A stretch of 23,402 nt of DNA, taken from assembly GCF_900491745.1 (NCBI RefSeq), contig NZ_UETR01000046.1:1-23402 (forward strand), in the 5' to 3' direction. The translations under genes and the position numbers were made by a program. Below the pieces are notes generated by a model. The model made no database searches and was not told the origin of the DNA. It worked only from the letters and a program-made list of their open reading frames with translations. How positions within the stretch are numbered: the first letter of the stretch is position 1; each line of letters begins with the position of its first letter. Below are positions 1-8,630 of the stretch, in pieces. The DNA is from Amarolinea aalborgensis (lineage in GTDB: Bacteria > Chloroflexota > Anaerolineae > SSC4 > Amarolineaceae).

Positions 1-716
1 TCGGCTGGGGTCGCGGCCAACACGGTGTTCAGGTAAACGGTGAGGATCTGGCTCATCGCTTCGGTGCTGTTGATTGCGCGGGCAGCAACCGGGATGGAGG
101 GGAAACGGCGCGGGAGCAAGTCGTAGATGTAGCAGTATTTCCAGGCGTTTGTGTCCGAAATACCCGTTTTGACGATCTGCCATTTCATTTGCAGTTCGGC
201 CAGCGCGCGATCGAAGCGGGTCATGTTGTCTTCGCCGGCCAGGCGGGCGGCGCGGCGCAGCTCACTGGTAGGCAGCGCGCCCTGCAAAAACAGCGCCTCC
301 GCCACCTGACGCGCCTCTGCGGTGAGTTTGGCATCCTGGTACAGCTCACGGAAGTCGTCCAACTCCCCATAGCTGCCGCTCAGCGCGTAGAAGGCCGGGG
401 CCAGGCGCAGGCTGATGAAAACCGGCTTGCGCTTGAGAAACTTGCCGTAGAGCACATCGCCGGCAATAGGCAAATCATCCTTCCACTGCCAGGCCAGGCC
501 GAGCTCGCGCTCGTTGTGCTGCGCGGGCGGCGCCTTCTCCAGGCCGCACAGCGCGCCGTACAGCGTCGGCAGTTCAATGCCCTTCGCGGAAAAGAGCAGG
601 CACATCCCCACCTGGTTCACAAACGCCAACGCCTCCGCCGGCGTGTGGATGCACAAGTCCATGCGCTGGCGATAGCGCTGCGCGCGTTCGGTCCGCAAAT
701 TTGCCTCAGTCAGCAC
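1..716 (-). CDS. AlkZ-related winged-helix protein (3' end outside window)
   Basis: Reading the minus strand from a GTG at 716-714 gives 238 codons with no stop to the window edge, so the C-terminus is missing. The GTG follows AAAGGAAG (734-727) at a 10-nt spacing; upstream in-frame sequence is open but looks non-coding. Visible segments are CLLFSAKGIELPTLYGALCG, WQWKDDLP, YGKFLKRKP, SLRLAPAFYAL and a winged-helix-like stretch, ALPTSELRRAARLAGE. From memory this pattern matches proteins annotated as AlkZ-related (YcaQ/HTH_42 superfamily), relatives of the DNA glycosylase that unhooks interstrand crosslinks. The family call is recognition by eye; a repair role is inference. A long plus-strand frame over the same bases is a shadow. 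It is transcribed divergently from the lipoprotein operon. Confidence 0.6.
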   Translation of the reverse strand, partial: MLTEANLRTERAQRYRQRMDLCIHTPAEALAFVNQVGMCLLFSAKGIELPTLYGALCGLEKAPPAQHNERELGLAWQWKDDLPIAGDVLYGKFLKRKPVFISLRLAPAFYALSGSYGELDDFRELYQDAKLTAEARQVAEALFLQGALPTSELRRAARLAGEDNMTRFDRALAELQMKWQIVKTGISDTNAWKYCYIYDLLPRRFPSIPVAARAINSTEAMSQILTVYLNTVLAATPA

Positions 717-786
717 GTGATCGCTGCTTCCTTTCACACAGGTTAGCCCAGAGCTGCGCTGAGCTTTCCGTCTCGATCTCTGCGCT

Positions 787-815
787 ATTGTAGCCCAGGT
801 CAGGCAAACGATCAA
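787..815 (-). promoter_or_regulatory. Sigma70-like promoter of the AlkZ-related gene
   Basis: On the minus strand a TTGATC box (815-810) is followed after exactly 17 nt by TACAAT (792-787), matching 4/6 and 5/6 of the consensus. Transcription would start near 780, giving a leader of about 64 nt to the GTG at 716. Confidence 0.6.
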
Positions 816-1081
816 GCCGCCGACGCAGTTCCGCCAAAGCCAACCCGGTTGACTTCTGCAGAAAGCGTCGCATCGGGTCAGTTCTTGGGCATCGAGGCCA
901 CAGGGCGCAGCGTGCGGTTCGCCGGTGTGACCATTCTGCGGCTTGCCCACAATTCCGTCTTCCATCTTGTACTCTGCATTGCTTGCGGCCCCACTTCAGC
1001 ATTCAGCTTTCCTCATTCAGCGTTTTGCCACTTTCTTCTCTCCTACGCCGTTTCACCTACTCCGCCTGCGTAAGTTGTCGG
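816..1081. other. Intergenic region with no recognised gene
   Basis: This is the core of the 475-nt space between two divergent genes. The only structure seen is a pyrimidine-rich stretch at about 996-1045 in which ATTCAGC recurs, including ATTCAGCTTTC at 1001-1011. Short frames on both strands here have no RBS or recognisable protein features. No terminator, tRNA or riboswitch was recognised. Confidence 0.5.
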
Positions 1082-1110
1082 TTGACCATTCATCACGAAC
1101 CGAGTATACT
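1082..1110 (+). promoter_or_regulatory. Sigma70 promoter of the lipoprotein/two-component operon
   Basis: TTGACC (1082-1087), a 17-nt spacer and TATACT (1105-1110) give 5/6 matches in both boxes, the best promoter in the window. The start site would lie near 1117, about 75 nt before the ATG at 1192. Confidence 0.75.
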
Positions 1111-1191
1111 GTGCTCGTGTGATGCCACCATCCCCCACATCATGGCAGACCGGATAGCGCCGGAATTCGGGAAATAAGAATTTAGGCTGGA

Positions 1192-2337
1192 ATGACAATC
1201 TTTGCTCAACGACGCCCTTTCTGGCGGCTCATCACGCTGATGGTGATCGCCAGTTTCACGCTGTCTGGCTGCGCGGCAGCCACGAAACCGCACGACCTGC
1301 GCGGCGTGCCGCTGGAAAGCAGTGTGCTTTACCTGCAAAATGGAGAGTTGCACGCCCTGGCCCTCAACGGGAGCAGTACGCGCGTGCTGGCGACCAAAGT
1401 GCGCGCGGGCTGCGCGCCCTATGCCATTGCCCCAGATGGCAGCCGCGTGGCCTATCAAGATCAAAGCGGCGCGTGGTGGGCCGTTTCCACGGCCGGTGGA
1501 ACCCCCGTGCAAATTAGCAACAAGCCGGTGCAGCTGGTCTCCTGGCTGCCCAGCAGTCAAGGCGTCTATTTCAGCGACGGCGCGGATATCCGCGCGCTGC
1601 TCTTTGACCAGACGCGCAGCAGCGCCGTGCTGCCAGGCGGCGGCCAGCGTTACGTCTCACCAACGTGGGCGCCGAACGGGGAACACGTGGCTTTCGTTGA
1701 AAACCCCCGCGCGAACGTGGCCGAGGTCAAGCTGGCCAAGGCCGACAACAGCGCCGTACGCAGCCTGGGCCGCGTGCTGCTGTCGCCCATCGAGGCCACC
1801 GAACTATGCCCGCCGCAGATTATCTGGTCGCCAGACAGCACCCGCTTCCTGTTCAACCCTGGACGCAGCGCCACCATCTTCTACCTGGCCGGCGGTACGC
1901 CCCTGCCCCTGCCAGCGCACGGCGCAGGCGCGGTCTACACCTGGTCGCCCGATGGCAGTCAGGTGGCATTCACCGATGGTCAAGGCACGCTGTGGCTGGT
2001 GAGCAGCGGCGGCACCGGAATGCGCAACGTGGCTGACGCCATCGCCGGCCCGGCCTGGTCGCCTGACGGGAAGCAATTGGCCTACGTCAGTCAGGACAAG
2101 GGCGGCAACGCCCTGCGCACCTATGATTTGACCCGCAGCGCGGCTCGGCTCCTGGTGCAAGCGCCGAGCGACGCCTTGCTCAGCCCGCAGTGGCTCCCCG
2201 ACGGCGCCGCCCTTTTGTTCACCCGCCAGGCGCGTAATGGCGCCAGCACCATCTGGACGATTCCAACCAGCGGAACCGGCAGCGCCCAGCAGATCGCCGT
2301 GGGTAGCGCCGCAACCCTATTCCAAAAACCCAAGTAA
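1192..2337 (+). CDS. TolB/PD40-type beta-propeller lipoprotein
   Basis: The 381-residue product starts with RR-rich residues, a hydrophobic stretch (about 13-25) and the lipobox L24-S25-G26-C27, so it should be exported, lipidated at Cys27 and anchored to the outer face of the membrane. The rest is about seven repeats of the PD40/WD40-like kind, with recurring cores such as YAIAPDGSRVAY, TWAPNGEHVAF, TWSPDGSQVAF and AWSPDGKQLAY, which fits one seven-bladed propeller. Such propellers bind proteins or ligands and usually lack catalysis. A strong promoter precedes it, and only 16 nt separate it from the response regulator gene, so it is probably co-transcribed and may modulate the sensor kinase outside the cell (inference). 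The start has only a weak AGG-type RBS. No specific orthologue is recognised. Confidence 0.82.
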   Translation: MTIFAQRRPFWRLITLMVIASFTLSGCAAATKPHDLRGVPLESSVLYLQNGELHALALNGSSTRVLATKVRAGCAPYAIAPDGSRVAYQDQSGAWWAVSTAGGTPVQISNKPVQLVSWLPSSQGVYFSDGADIRALLFDQTRSSAVLPGGGQRYVSPTWAPNGEHVAFVENPRANVAEVKLAKADNSAVRSLGRVLLSPIEATELCPPQIIWSPDSTRFLFNPGRSATIFYLAGGTPLPLPAHGAGAVYTWSPDGSQVAFTDGQGTLWLVSSGGTGMRNVADAIAGPAWSPDGKQLAYVSQDKGGNALRTYDLTRSAARLLVQAPSDALLSPQWLPDGAALLFTRQARNGASTIWTIPTSGTGSAQQIAVGSAATLFQKPK

Positions 2338-2353
2338 ATGGCCTAGTATAGTT

Positions 2354-3007
2354 ATGTCACCTATTCGCTTGATCCTTGCTGACGATCATGTGATGCTGCG
2401 CCAGGGAACCCTGGCTATGCTGGCGCGCGAGACGGACCTGGCCGTGGTCGGCGAGGCCAACGACGGCGCCGAAGCCGTGCGCCTGGCCGAAATGCTGCGC
2501 CCGGATGTCGTGGTCATGGATGTACGCATGCCAGGCATGAACGGCATCGAGGCCACACGCCAGATTCGCACCCGTCTGCCCAACGTGCAGGTCCTGGTGC
2601 TGACCGCGCATGACGACGATGAGTATGTCTTCGCGCTGCTCGAAGCTGGCGCGAACGGCTATCTCCTGAAAACGGCCCCCGTGTCAGAGCTTGTCCACGC
2701 CATTCGCGCTATAGCCGCGGGCGAGTCAGCCATGGCGCCCAGCATTGTGCGCAAACTGGTCAATCGCGTCAGTGGGCGCAAGACTGCGCAGCCCGAGGAC
2801 GAATTCGAGGCGTTGACCAGTCGCGAGATGGAGGTGCTCAAGCTGCTGGCGCAGGGCATGACCAATAAACAAATTGCGGATACGCTGATCATTAGCGACC
2901 GCACGGTGCAAACCCACCTCAGCAACATCTTCGGCAAGCTGGGCGTCAACTCGCGCACCGAGGCCATTCTGATGGCGATGAAACGCAACCTGCTGCGCGC
3001 GCCGTGA
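2354..3007 (+). CDS. NarL/FixJ-family response regulator
   Basis: The 217-residue protein has a receiver domain (about 4-120) with acidic pair D10-D11, phospho-acceptor D56 (VVMDVRMPGMNG), T84 and K106. A linker leads to a LuxR-type helix-turn-helix (about 150-212) with LTSREMEVLKLLAQGMTNKQ and a recognition helix around SDRTVQTHLSNIF. It should be phosphorylated by the adjacent kinase and then bind DNA as a dimer. The ATG at 2354 is chosen because the receiver domain begins there; the frame stays open upstream to 2237, but that part lies inside the lipoprotein gene. No clear RBS is visible, so translation may depend on the gene before it. Its stop overlaps the kinase start. The target genes cannot be told from sequence. 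Confidence 0.93.
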   Translation: MSPIRLILADDHVMLRQGTLAMLARETDLAVVGEANDGAEAVRLAEMLRPDVVVMDVRMPGMNGIEATRQIRTRLPNVQVLVLTAHDDDEYVFALLEAGANGYLLKTAPVSELVHAIRAIAAGESAMAPSIVRKLVNRVSGRKTAQPEDEFEALTSREMEVLKLLAQGMTNKQIADTLIISDRTVQTHLSNIFGKLGVNSRTEAILMAMKRNLLRAP

Positions 3008-4764
3008 CATCGCCCTCTGCCCCGCCAGCGGGGACCAAGCTGCCCCATGGGCTGACCGATCGCCTGAGCAGCCTGCGCGTGCAGGCGGTGTTGTGGCTTC
3101 TGCTGCCCTTTGCCCTCATGTTGCTCGTCATCCTGGCTGTGAGCACCCTGGCCTACCAGCAGGTCGTGGCTTCGCTCATCATTGCGCGCGACCGCGAGAT
3201 CGCAGCCGTAGCGGCCGAGCGCATCTCCGAGCGATTGGAAAACTACGCCGACGTCCTGACGGTCCTCAGCAACGATCCCGGTTTGCGCGCGGAGGATGCG
3301 GCGCGACGCATGACCGTGCTGCGCGGCGCCGCCGAACAACTGGCGCCCTTCGATGGCGGCGTCTTCGTCCTCGATGCTTCCGGGCAGGCCATCACCAACA
3401 TGGCGCCGGCGGGCATTACCCAGGCGCCGGTCAACCTGGAGCCTTACTTCCGCAGTGTGCGCGCCTTACAGGTGCCGGCATTTTCTGACATCCTGGATCA
3501 GCCGGGCCAGGCTGACAGCGTGATGGCTGTGCTTGTGCCCATCTCCAGACCAGCGGGCGATGCCGTCGGCGCGCTGGTAGGCGTCTTTCAACTCAAGAAT
3601 CAACAGCTCGGCAGCGATATTCGCCGCCTGCGCATCGGCGACAAGGGCGTCGCCTACCTGGTAGACCGCCAGGGCCGCGCGATCTACCATCCCGATGCGG
3701 CCTTACTGGGGCAGGATTTGCGCGGCGAGGCCGTGGTGCAACAGGTGCTGCAGGGCGATCAAAATGCGTTGGTGGCCGACGCGAACGGCGAACAGGTTGT
3801 CTATGGCTATGCCAGCGTTGCGGCCAGCGGTTGGGGATTGATCACGCGTGAATCGTTCGCAACGTTGACTGCACCCGTGCGACCTTACCTGGGAACGGCG
3901 CTGTTAGTGCTGGCGCTCGGCCTGATCCTCGGGCTGTTCTGGCTGCCCCTGGGCGCGCGGCGCATCACCGAGCCGATCAACCGCCTGGCCTCACAGGCTG
4001 CGCGCCTGGCCGCCGGCGCGGAGGTAGCCCATGTAGATGGCGGCACGATCCGTGAGCTGCAGACCCTGGCGGCGGCGTTCGATGATATGGCCCAGCAAGT
4101 TGCCGCGTCACGCGCCGCGCAACGCAGTTATGTGGCCGCGGTCACGCGCACGCAGGAAGAAGAGCGGCGCCGCATCGCGCGCGAACTGCACGACGGCACT
4201 GTGCAAGCGCTGGTCGCCATCGGCCGCCGCCTGGAGTACCTGGAAGGAGTCGCTCAGGACCCGGAACTGGGCAGCCAACTTACCACGCTGCGCCACCAAG
4301 TCGGCGACGCGGCCGCCGAGGTGCGGCGGTTCAGCCGTGAATTGCGGCCGTTGGTGCTCGAAGATCTCGGCCTGATTCCAGCGCTGCGCTATCTGTCCAA
4401 TCAATTGGGCGAGCAAGACGGCATCGAAGTCAATCTGGCGGTGCGCGGCGCGGTGGCCGGGCTGGACAGCGATCAGGAGTTGGTGCTGTTTCGCATTTTC
4501 CAGGAGACGCTGACCAACATCAGCAAACACGCGCAGGCCACCGCGGTCAATGCGCTCGTGGAAAGCGACGCCGAAGGCGTTTTCCTGCAGGTCAGCGACA
4601 ACGGCCGCGGCTTCAATCAGCCCTTTTCAACGAATGAATTTGCCCGCCGCGGCCACTTTGGTCTGATGGGCATCCAGGAGCGCGCCCAACTCCTTGGCGG
4701 CCGGCTGGAACTGGAATCACAGCCGGGCAAAGGCACCACCGTCCGCGTCTGGCTGCCCGTTTGA
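3004..4764 (+). CDS. Membrane sensor histidine kinase, Cache-HAMP-HisKA_3-HATPase
   Basis: Domains in order in this 586-residue protein are: a membrane helix (about 29-50); an extracytoplasmic Cache-like sensor (about 51-294, with GVFVLDASGQAITN and AYLVDRQGRAIYHPD); a second helix (about 295-316); HAMP (about 317-372); a HisKA_3 dimerisation domain with ERRRIARELHDGTVQAL, phospho-acceptor H396; and an HATPase with DNGRGF (532-537) and a glycine-rich GLMGIQERA. This is the NarX/DesK class that pairs with NarL-type regulators. The start is a GTG within the overlap GTGA with the regulator stop (3004-3007). No RBS is seen, so translational coupling is likely. Together with the lipoprotein gene it looks like an envelope-signal operon. 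The ligand is unknown; a small molecule bound by the Cache domain is the family norm. Confidence 0.93.
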   Translation: MTSPSAPPAGTKLPHGLTDRLSSLRVQAVLWLLLPFALMLLVILAVSTLAYQQVVASLIIARDREIAAVAAERISERLENYADVLTVLSNDPGLRAEDAARRMTVLRGAAEQLAPFDGGVFVLDASGQAITNMAPAGITQAPVNLEPYFRSVRALQVPAFSDILDQPGQADSVMAVLVPISRPAGDAVGALVGVFQLKNQQLGSDIRRLRIGDKGVAYLVDRQGRAIYHPDAALLGQDLRGEAVVQQVLQGDQNALVADANGEQVVYGYASVAASGWGLITRESFATLTAPVRPYLGTALLVLALGLILGLFWLPLGARRITEPINRLASQAARLAAGAEVAHVDGGTIRELQTLAAAFDDMAQQVAASRAAQRSYVAAVTRTQEEERRRIARELHDGTVQALVAIGRRLEYLEGVAQDPELGSQLTTLRHQVGDAAAEVRRFSRELRPLVLEDLGLIPALRYLSNQLGEQDGIEVNLAVRGAVAGLDSDQELVLFRIFQETLTNISKHAQATAVNALVESDAEGVFLQVSDNGRGFNQPFSTNEFARRGHFGLMGIQERAQLLGGRLELESQPGKGTTVRVWLPV

Positions 4765-4815
4765 TTGCCGTCTGCCGACTACAGCCGCCGCAAGGGATTA
4801 TTCCAGCTGCGCATG

Positions 4816-4844
4816 TCGTTGGCTTCTCCAAGCTCAGCCAACGA
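4816..4844. terminator. Hairpin between convergent genes
   Basis: A 9-bp inverted repeat, TCGTTGGCT (4816-4824) and AGCCAACGA (4836-4844), encloses an 11-nt loop in the 95-nt space between the convergent kinase and STAND genes. There is no T-run on either side, so it is a weak candidate for a shared terminator. Confidence 0.35.
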
Positions 4845-4859
4845 TGGCCGGCTAGCCGT

Positions 4860-7800
4860 CTATCGCGTAGGCAGATCGTACAAGTACCTGTGCTGCTCCT
4901 CGTCCGTTAGCTCGCGGGTAACATGGCTGGGCACAAGAGCTAACAGGTCATCCACAGAGCCGCACACCTCGCAGTCGTAAACTTGCACCGTACCGTCAGC
5001 GCCGGCGCTGGCAATATGCCGCCCGTCCGGGCTGAAATCCAGGCTGCGCACACCCGCTACATGGCCCCAGAAAGTCATCAGCATTTGTCCGGTGCGCAAA
5101 TCCCATAGGCGCACCGTGGGGTCCGCTGTGTCACCACCCGTGACGGCAAAGCGCCCATCGGGGTTGAACGCAACCGCCGTCACCGGCGCTTTTTGGTCAT
5201 TCAGGGTGAAGACCCGTCGGCCGCTGGTCACTTCCCACAGCGCGGCCGTCTGATCCTGGCTTGCAGTCAACAGAAAGCGGCCATCCGCCGTGAAGGCCAC
5301 ATGGGTCACCGCGTCCGCATGCGTCAGGGGGGCGATCAATAACTTCCCCGAGCCAACGTCCCACAGGCGCGCACTGCCGTCCGCGCTGGCCGTCGCCACG
5401 ACATCGCCATCCGGGCTGAAGACGGCATCATAAACCAACCCGTCGTGCCCGCTCAGCGTAACCACGGCCTTGCCCTCTCTGTCCCACACGATGGCCGTGC
5501 CGTCCGCACTAGCGGTGACGGCGCGACTATTGTCATAGTTGAAGTGGCCGTTCAACACGGCGCCGCGGTGACCGCGCAACGTGCTGATCACCTGCCCATT
5601 GGTCATATCCCAAACGACCGCCGTCTGATCATTGCTCGTCGTCAGCGCCAGTTGGCCTGACCCGCTGAAGGCAATGCTATTGACAGCATCACTGTGCCCA
5701 CGCCAGACGGCTGGCTCGCCGCTGCCGTCGGCCGGCCACAAGCGCACCGTGCCGTCCTGCCCTGCGCTGATGATCGAATTCCCATCCGGGCTGAAACGCG
5801 CCTGGTAGACGGCGCCCTCATGACCCCCCAGCGTCGCCAGGCGGCGTCCGCCCAAAGGATCCCACAGACCAACCGTGCCATTATCGTTGGCGGTGACGAG
5901 CCGCGCGCCGTCGGGGCTGAAGGCTGCGCTCCATACCGGCTGCTCACCGGTCATCTCGCGCAAGACCTGCAGAGACTGGCCGGTATTGGCGGTCCACACA
6001 CGCGCGGTGCCATCCACACTCGCGGTAACCACCAGGGCGCCGCGGGGGCTGAAGCCGCCATTGTTGATAGCATCGGTATGGCCGCGCAAGGTGACCAGGC
6101 GCTGCCAGGCGTGCGTATTCCACAAGACAGCCGTGTGGTCGGCGCTGGTGGTCAGCAGCAGGCGCTCATCCGGGCTTAACTGCACATCTGTGACCCGATC
6201 CTGGTGACGCAGCTCAGCCTGCGGCTGCCCGCTGGCCACATCCCATACGATGGCGCGACCGTCGGCTGAGGCGGTGTAGAGGCGGCGGCCGTCTGCGCTG
6301 AGGCTGACCGCCACCACGCGGTCGGTGTGACCCCGAAATTCGCGGTAGAACTCGCCGCTCGGCGCCTTCCACACGCGGGCCGTGTTATCCACGCTGGCGG
6401 TCGCCAGCCAGTGGCCGCTGGCGTCGAACGAAACAGCGATCACCTCGGCATCATGGCCCGCCAGCACGGCCAACGGTTTGCCCGAGGCGGTTTCCCACAG
6501 GCGCGCCGTACGGTCATCGCTGACCGTGGCAATGATCGAGCCATCAGGCGAAAACGCCGCGTTCCGGAGTCCGCCGCGATGCCCTTCCAAAAAGAGGGTC
6601 ATCTCGCCGGCCCGCACATCCCACACATAGCCCGTATGACTGCCGCTGGCAATCATCAGCAGCGTCCCGTCTGGGCTGAAGACCACATGATAGACCTCTC
6701 CGCCCAGGTTGGGGATTTCGGCGTGCAGCGAGCCGCTGGGCACGTCCCACAAACGCGCCACCGCCCCGGCGCCGCCGCTGGCCAACAGGCGACTGTCGGG
6801 GCTGAAGGCGAGATCATTCAGGCGCTGTGATTGCCCGTGCAGCCAGGCCACGTTGCGATTGGTGACCGCATCCCAGATTCCAATCGAGCCGCCGGTGTCC
6901 GCAGTAGCCAGCCAACGGCCGTCAGGTGAAAAGGCCGCCGTGGACAAAGTATCCTCATGGCCCGACAAAACTGCACGAATCGAAGAGGCGATCAACGCCC
7001 GGCGTAGGGCATCCTCGACCTGCACGTTGTCATTCTTAATCCACGCTGCATTCTGGGCCAGCAGCACACTGAGTTCAGGGTCTGTCTGCAGCTGCAAATT
7101 CGCATTGACGGCAATCGTGCGCGCAGCGGCGTTATAGGCCGCGTCGGTGGCCGCGTTCGCCTTCAGGTACTGCTGGCGCGCGGAGATCGCCAGGATCATC
7201 ATCACCAGAAACAGAGCCAGCAAACCGAGGGCGCTCAGGCGCAAGCGCCGCACACGCCGCCGCTCCTGCGCCAGGCGCGCGGCGGCCTCAGCTTGCTGCT
7301 GGCGCAGGCGTTCCTGCGCCGCCGCCCGTTCCGCGACCAGGCGCGCCTCGGCCGCGGCCTGCTCCTGCGCATGGACAAAGCGGGTGCGCCAGTCCAAAAT
7401 CGGCGCGGCCAGGACATCGTGAAAGATCTCGTAGCGCAGCCGCGTCGGCTGATCGGGCGGCGGCGCCACCGGCCGCAAGATGCGCATGCCCGCGCCGGAC
7501 AATTTTTCCAGCACCAGCTCGAGCTGGGCGGGCGCCAACCCGCTGTACTCAGCCAGGTCAGGGACGCTGTGCGCGATCTTGGTGCCCGACGGCGTCACCA
7601 GGAGATGGAAGATGCGCGCGGCCACCTCCTGCTCCTCTGGCGTCAGCGTGCTGATGACGGTGTCGAGATGGGTGCGTACGATGCGCTCCGCGCCGCCCAG
7701 CCGCTGCAAGGTCGCCAGGCGCAAGACCGACGCGCCTGCCTGCACCTCTTCGGCCCACAAGCGGCTCATTACCAGTTGCAGGTAAGGCGTCTCCACGCGT

Positions 7801-8630
7801 GCCGGGCCGCCGCTGGCCACGGTGCCGCGGCCTGACTCCCCCACGAATACCTGGTTGGTTTGCACCTGCGCCAGCACCTCGGCCACCAGTTCTGGTTCGA
7901 TGGTCATCGGCTGCGCGGGCTTCGCCTCACGATTGTACGCCGCCAGCGGCTGCTCGATGGCTTCGCGCGCAGCTTCCACATCCAGGTGCTGAATACGCAG
8001 GTAGTTCTCGAACAGGCGCGGGATGCGGCCTTTGAAGCGGTCAAGCCGGGCCAGGGCATCTTCGCGAATGGCGATCAAGAAATTGACGCGTAGATCACTC
8101 TGATTGACCGCACGTGGAAATTCCATCGCCAACGTGCCCAGCCCATCCTCCGTGGCATGGTAGAAAAGGTACTCCTCGAACTGATCCAGGATCAACAGGA
8201 GATCGCAGTCGAGCGCCGAGGTCCATGCCTGCAAGGTAGGCACGAACGCCGCCGCGGAAGGCGGAGGCAGCGACGCGGCCGCGGGGTGCAGCGGCCCCAA
8301 GTCGGCCTGCAGAGTCGCATAGATGCTGTTGAGCAGGCCGCCCAGCGGGTCATCGCGCCAGGCATTGACGATGACCACGACGAATTCAGGGTTGCCGCCG
8401 TCAATCTGGTTCTGGATGGCGAGATGGCGCAGATGATGCACCACGCCCGCGCGCAGCACCGAACTCTTGCCCACGCCGCTGGCGCCGTAAAGCAGCGTCA
8501 GGCGGGAAGCGATCAGATTGGCCTCGATCATGTCGCGCTCACGCTGTCGGCCAAAAAAGAAGTTGGCGTCCTCTTCGCCATAAGGGATCAGCCCTTTGTA
8601 GGGCGAGAACGGCGCGTGCTGATCGCTCAT
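4860..8630 (-). CDS. nSTAND1 P-loop ATPase with membrane helix and about 16 WD40 repeats
   Basis: The 1256-residue product opens with YKGLIPYGEEDANFFFGRQR, the usual entry to nSTAND1 NTPases. Walker A is GASGVGKSS (49-57, K55), Walker B LLLILDQFEE (144-153, D149), and a conserved IREDALARLDRF follows (about 188-199). A basic coiled-coil-like stretch (about 421-463) leads to one hydrophobic helix (about 465-483), then about 16 WD40 repeats (about 556-1222) with GH and WD signatures. The tail ends in CEVCGSVDDLLALV. STAND proteins are signal-dependent ATP switches; the propellers probably sense or dock a partner. Positive charges before the helix suggest the ATPase is inside and the WD40 part outside. 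The ATG lies in an ATGA overlap with the upstream CHAT-SIR2 gene and has a strong GGAGG RBS, so the two are made together. The signal sensed is unknown. Confidence 0.92.
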   Translation of the reverse strand: MSDQHAPFSPYKGLIPYGEEDANFFFGRQRERDMIEANLIASRLTLLYGASGVGKSSVLRAGVVHHLRHLAIQNQIDGGNPEFVVVIVNAWRDDPLGGLLNSIYATLQADLGPLHPAAASLPPPSAAAFVPTLQAWTSALDCDLLLILDQFEEYLFYHATEDGLGTLAMEFPRAVNQSDLRVNFLIAIREDALARLDRFKGRIPRLFENYLRIQHLDVEAAREAIEQPLAAYNREAKPAQPMTIEPELVAEVLAQVQTNQVFVGESGRGTVASGGPARVETPYLQLVMSRLWAEEVQAGASVLRLATLQRLGGAERIVRTHLDTVISTLTPEEQEVAARIFHLLVTPSGTKIAHSVPDLAEYSGLAPAQLELVLEKLSGAGMRILRPVAPPPDQPTRLRYEIFHDVLAAPILDWRTRFVHAQEQAAAEARLVAERAAAQERLRQQQAEAAARLAQERRRVRRLRLSALGLLALFLVMMILAISARQQYLKANAATDAAYNAAARTIAVNANLQLQTDPELSVLLAQNAAWIKNDNVQVEDALRRALIASSIRAVLSGHEDTLSTAAFSPDGRWLATADTGGSIGIWDAVTNRNVAWLHGQSQRLNDLAFSPDSRLLASGGAGAVARLWDVPSGSLHAEIPNLGGEVYHVVFSPDGTLLMIASGSHTGYVWDVRAGEMTLFLEGHRGGLRNAAFSPDGSIIATVSDDRTARLWETASGKPLAVLAGHDAEVIAVSFDASGHWLATASVDNTARVWKAPSGEFYREFRGHTDRVVAVSLSADGRRLYTASADGRAIVWDVASGQPQAELRHQDRVTDVQLSPDERLLLTTSADHTAVLWNTHAWQRLVTLRGHTDAINNGGFSPRGALVVTASVDGTARVWTANTGQSLQVLREMTGEQPVWSAAFSPDGARLVTANDNGTVGLWDPLGGRRLATLGGHEGAVYQARFSPDGNSIISAGQDGTVRLWPADGSGEPAVWRGHSDAVNSIAFSGSGQLALTTSNDQTAVVWDMTNGQVISTLRGHRGAVLNGHFNYDNSRAVTASADGTAIVWDREGKAVVTLSGHDGLVYDAVFSPDGDVVATASADGSARLWDVGSGKLLIAPLTHADAVTHVAFTADGRFLLTASQDQTAALWEVTSGRRVFTLNDQKAPVTAVAFNPDGRFAVTGGDTADPTVRLWDLRTGQMLMTFWGHVAGVRSLDFSPDGRHIASAGADGTVQVYDCEVCGSVDDLLALVPSHVTRELTDEEQHRYLYDLPTR

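Noticed and set aside
189..746. 185-codon plus-strand frame
   Set aside because: It is antisense to the AlkZ-related gene, which has an RBS, a promoter and coherent protein motifs; the plus-strand product has none.
1001..1011. ATTCAGCTTTC shared with the CHAT leader (inverted at 11016-11026)
   Set aside because: Matches of 11 bases are expected by chance many times in 23 kb, and both sites are low-complexity pyrimidine-rich sequence.
2237..2353. Upstream extension of the response regulator
   Set aside because: It lies inside the lipoprotein gene, and the receiver domain begins right after the ATG at 2354.
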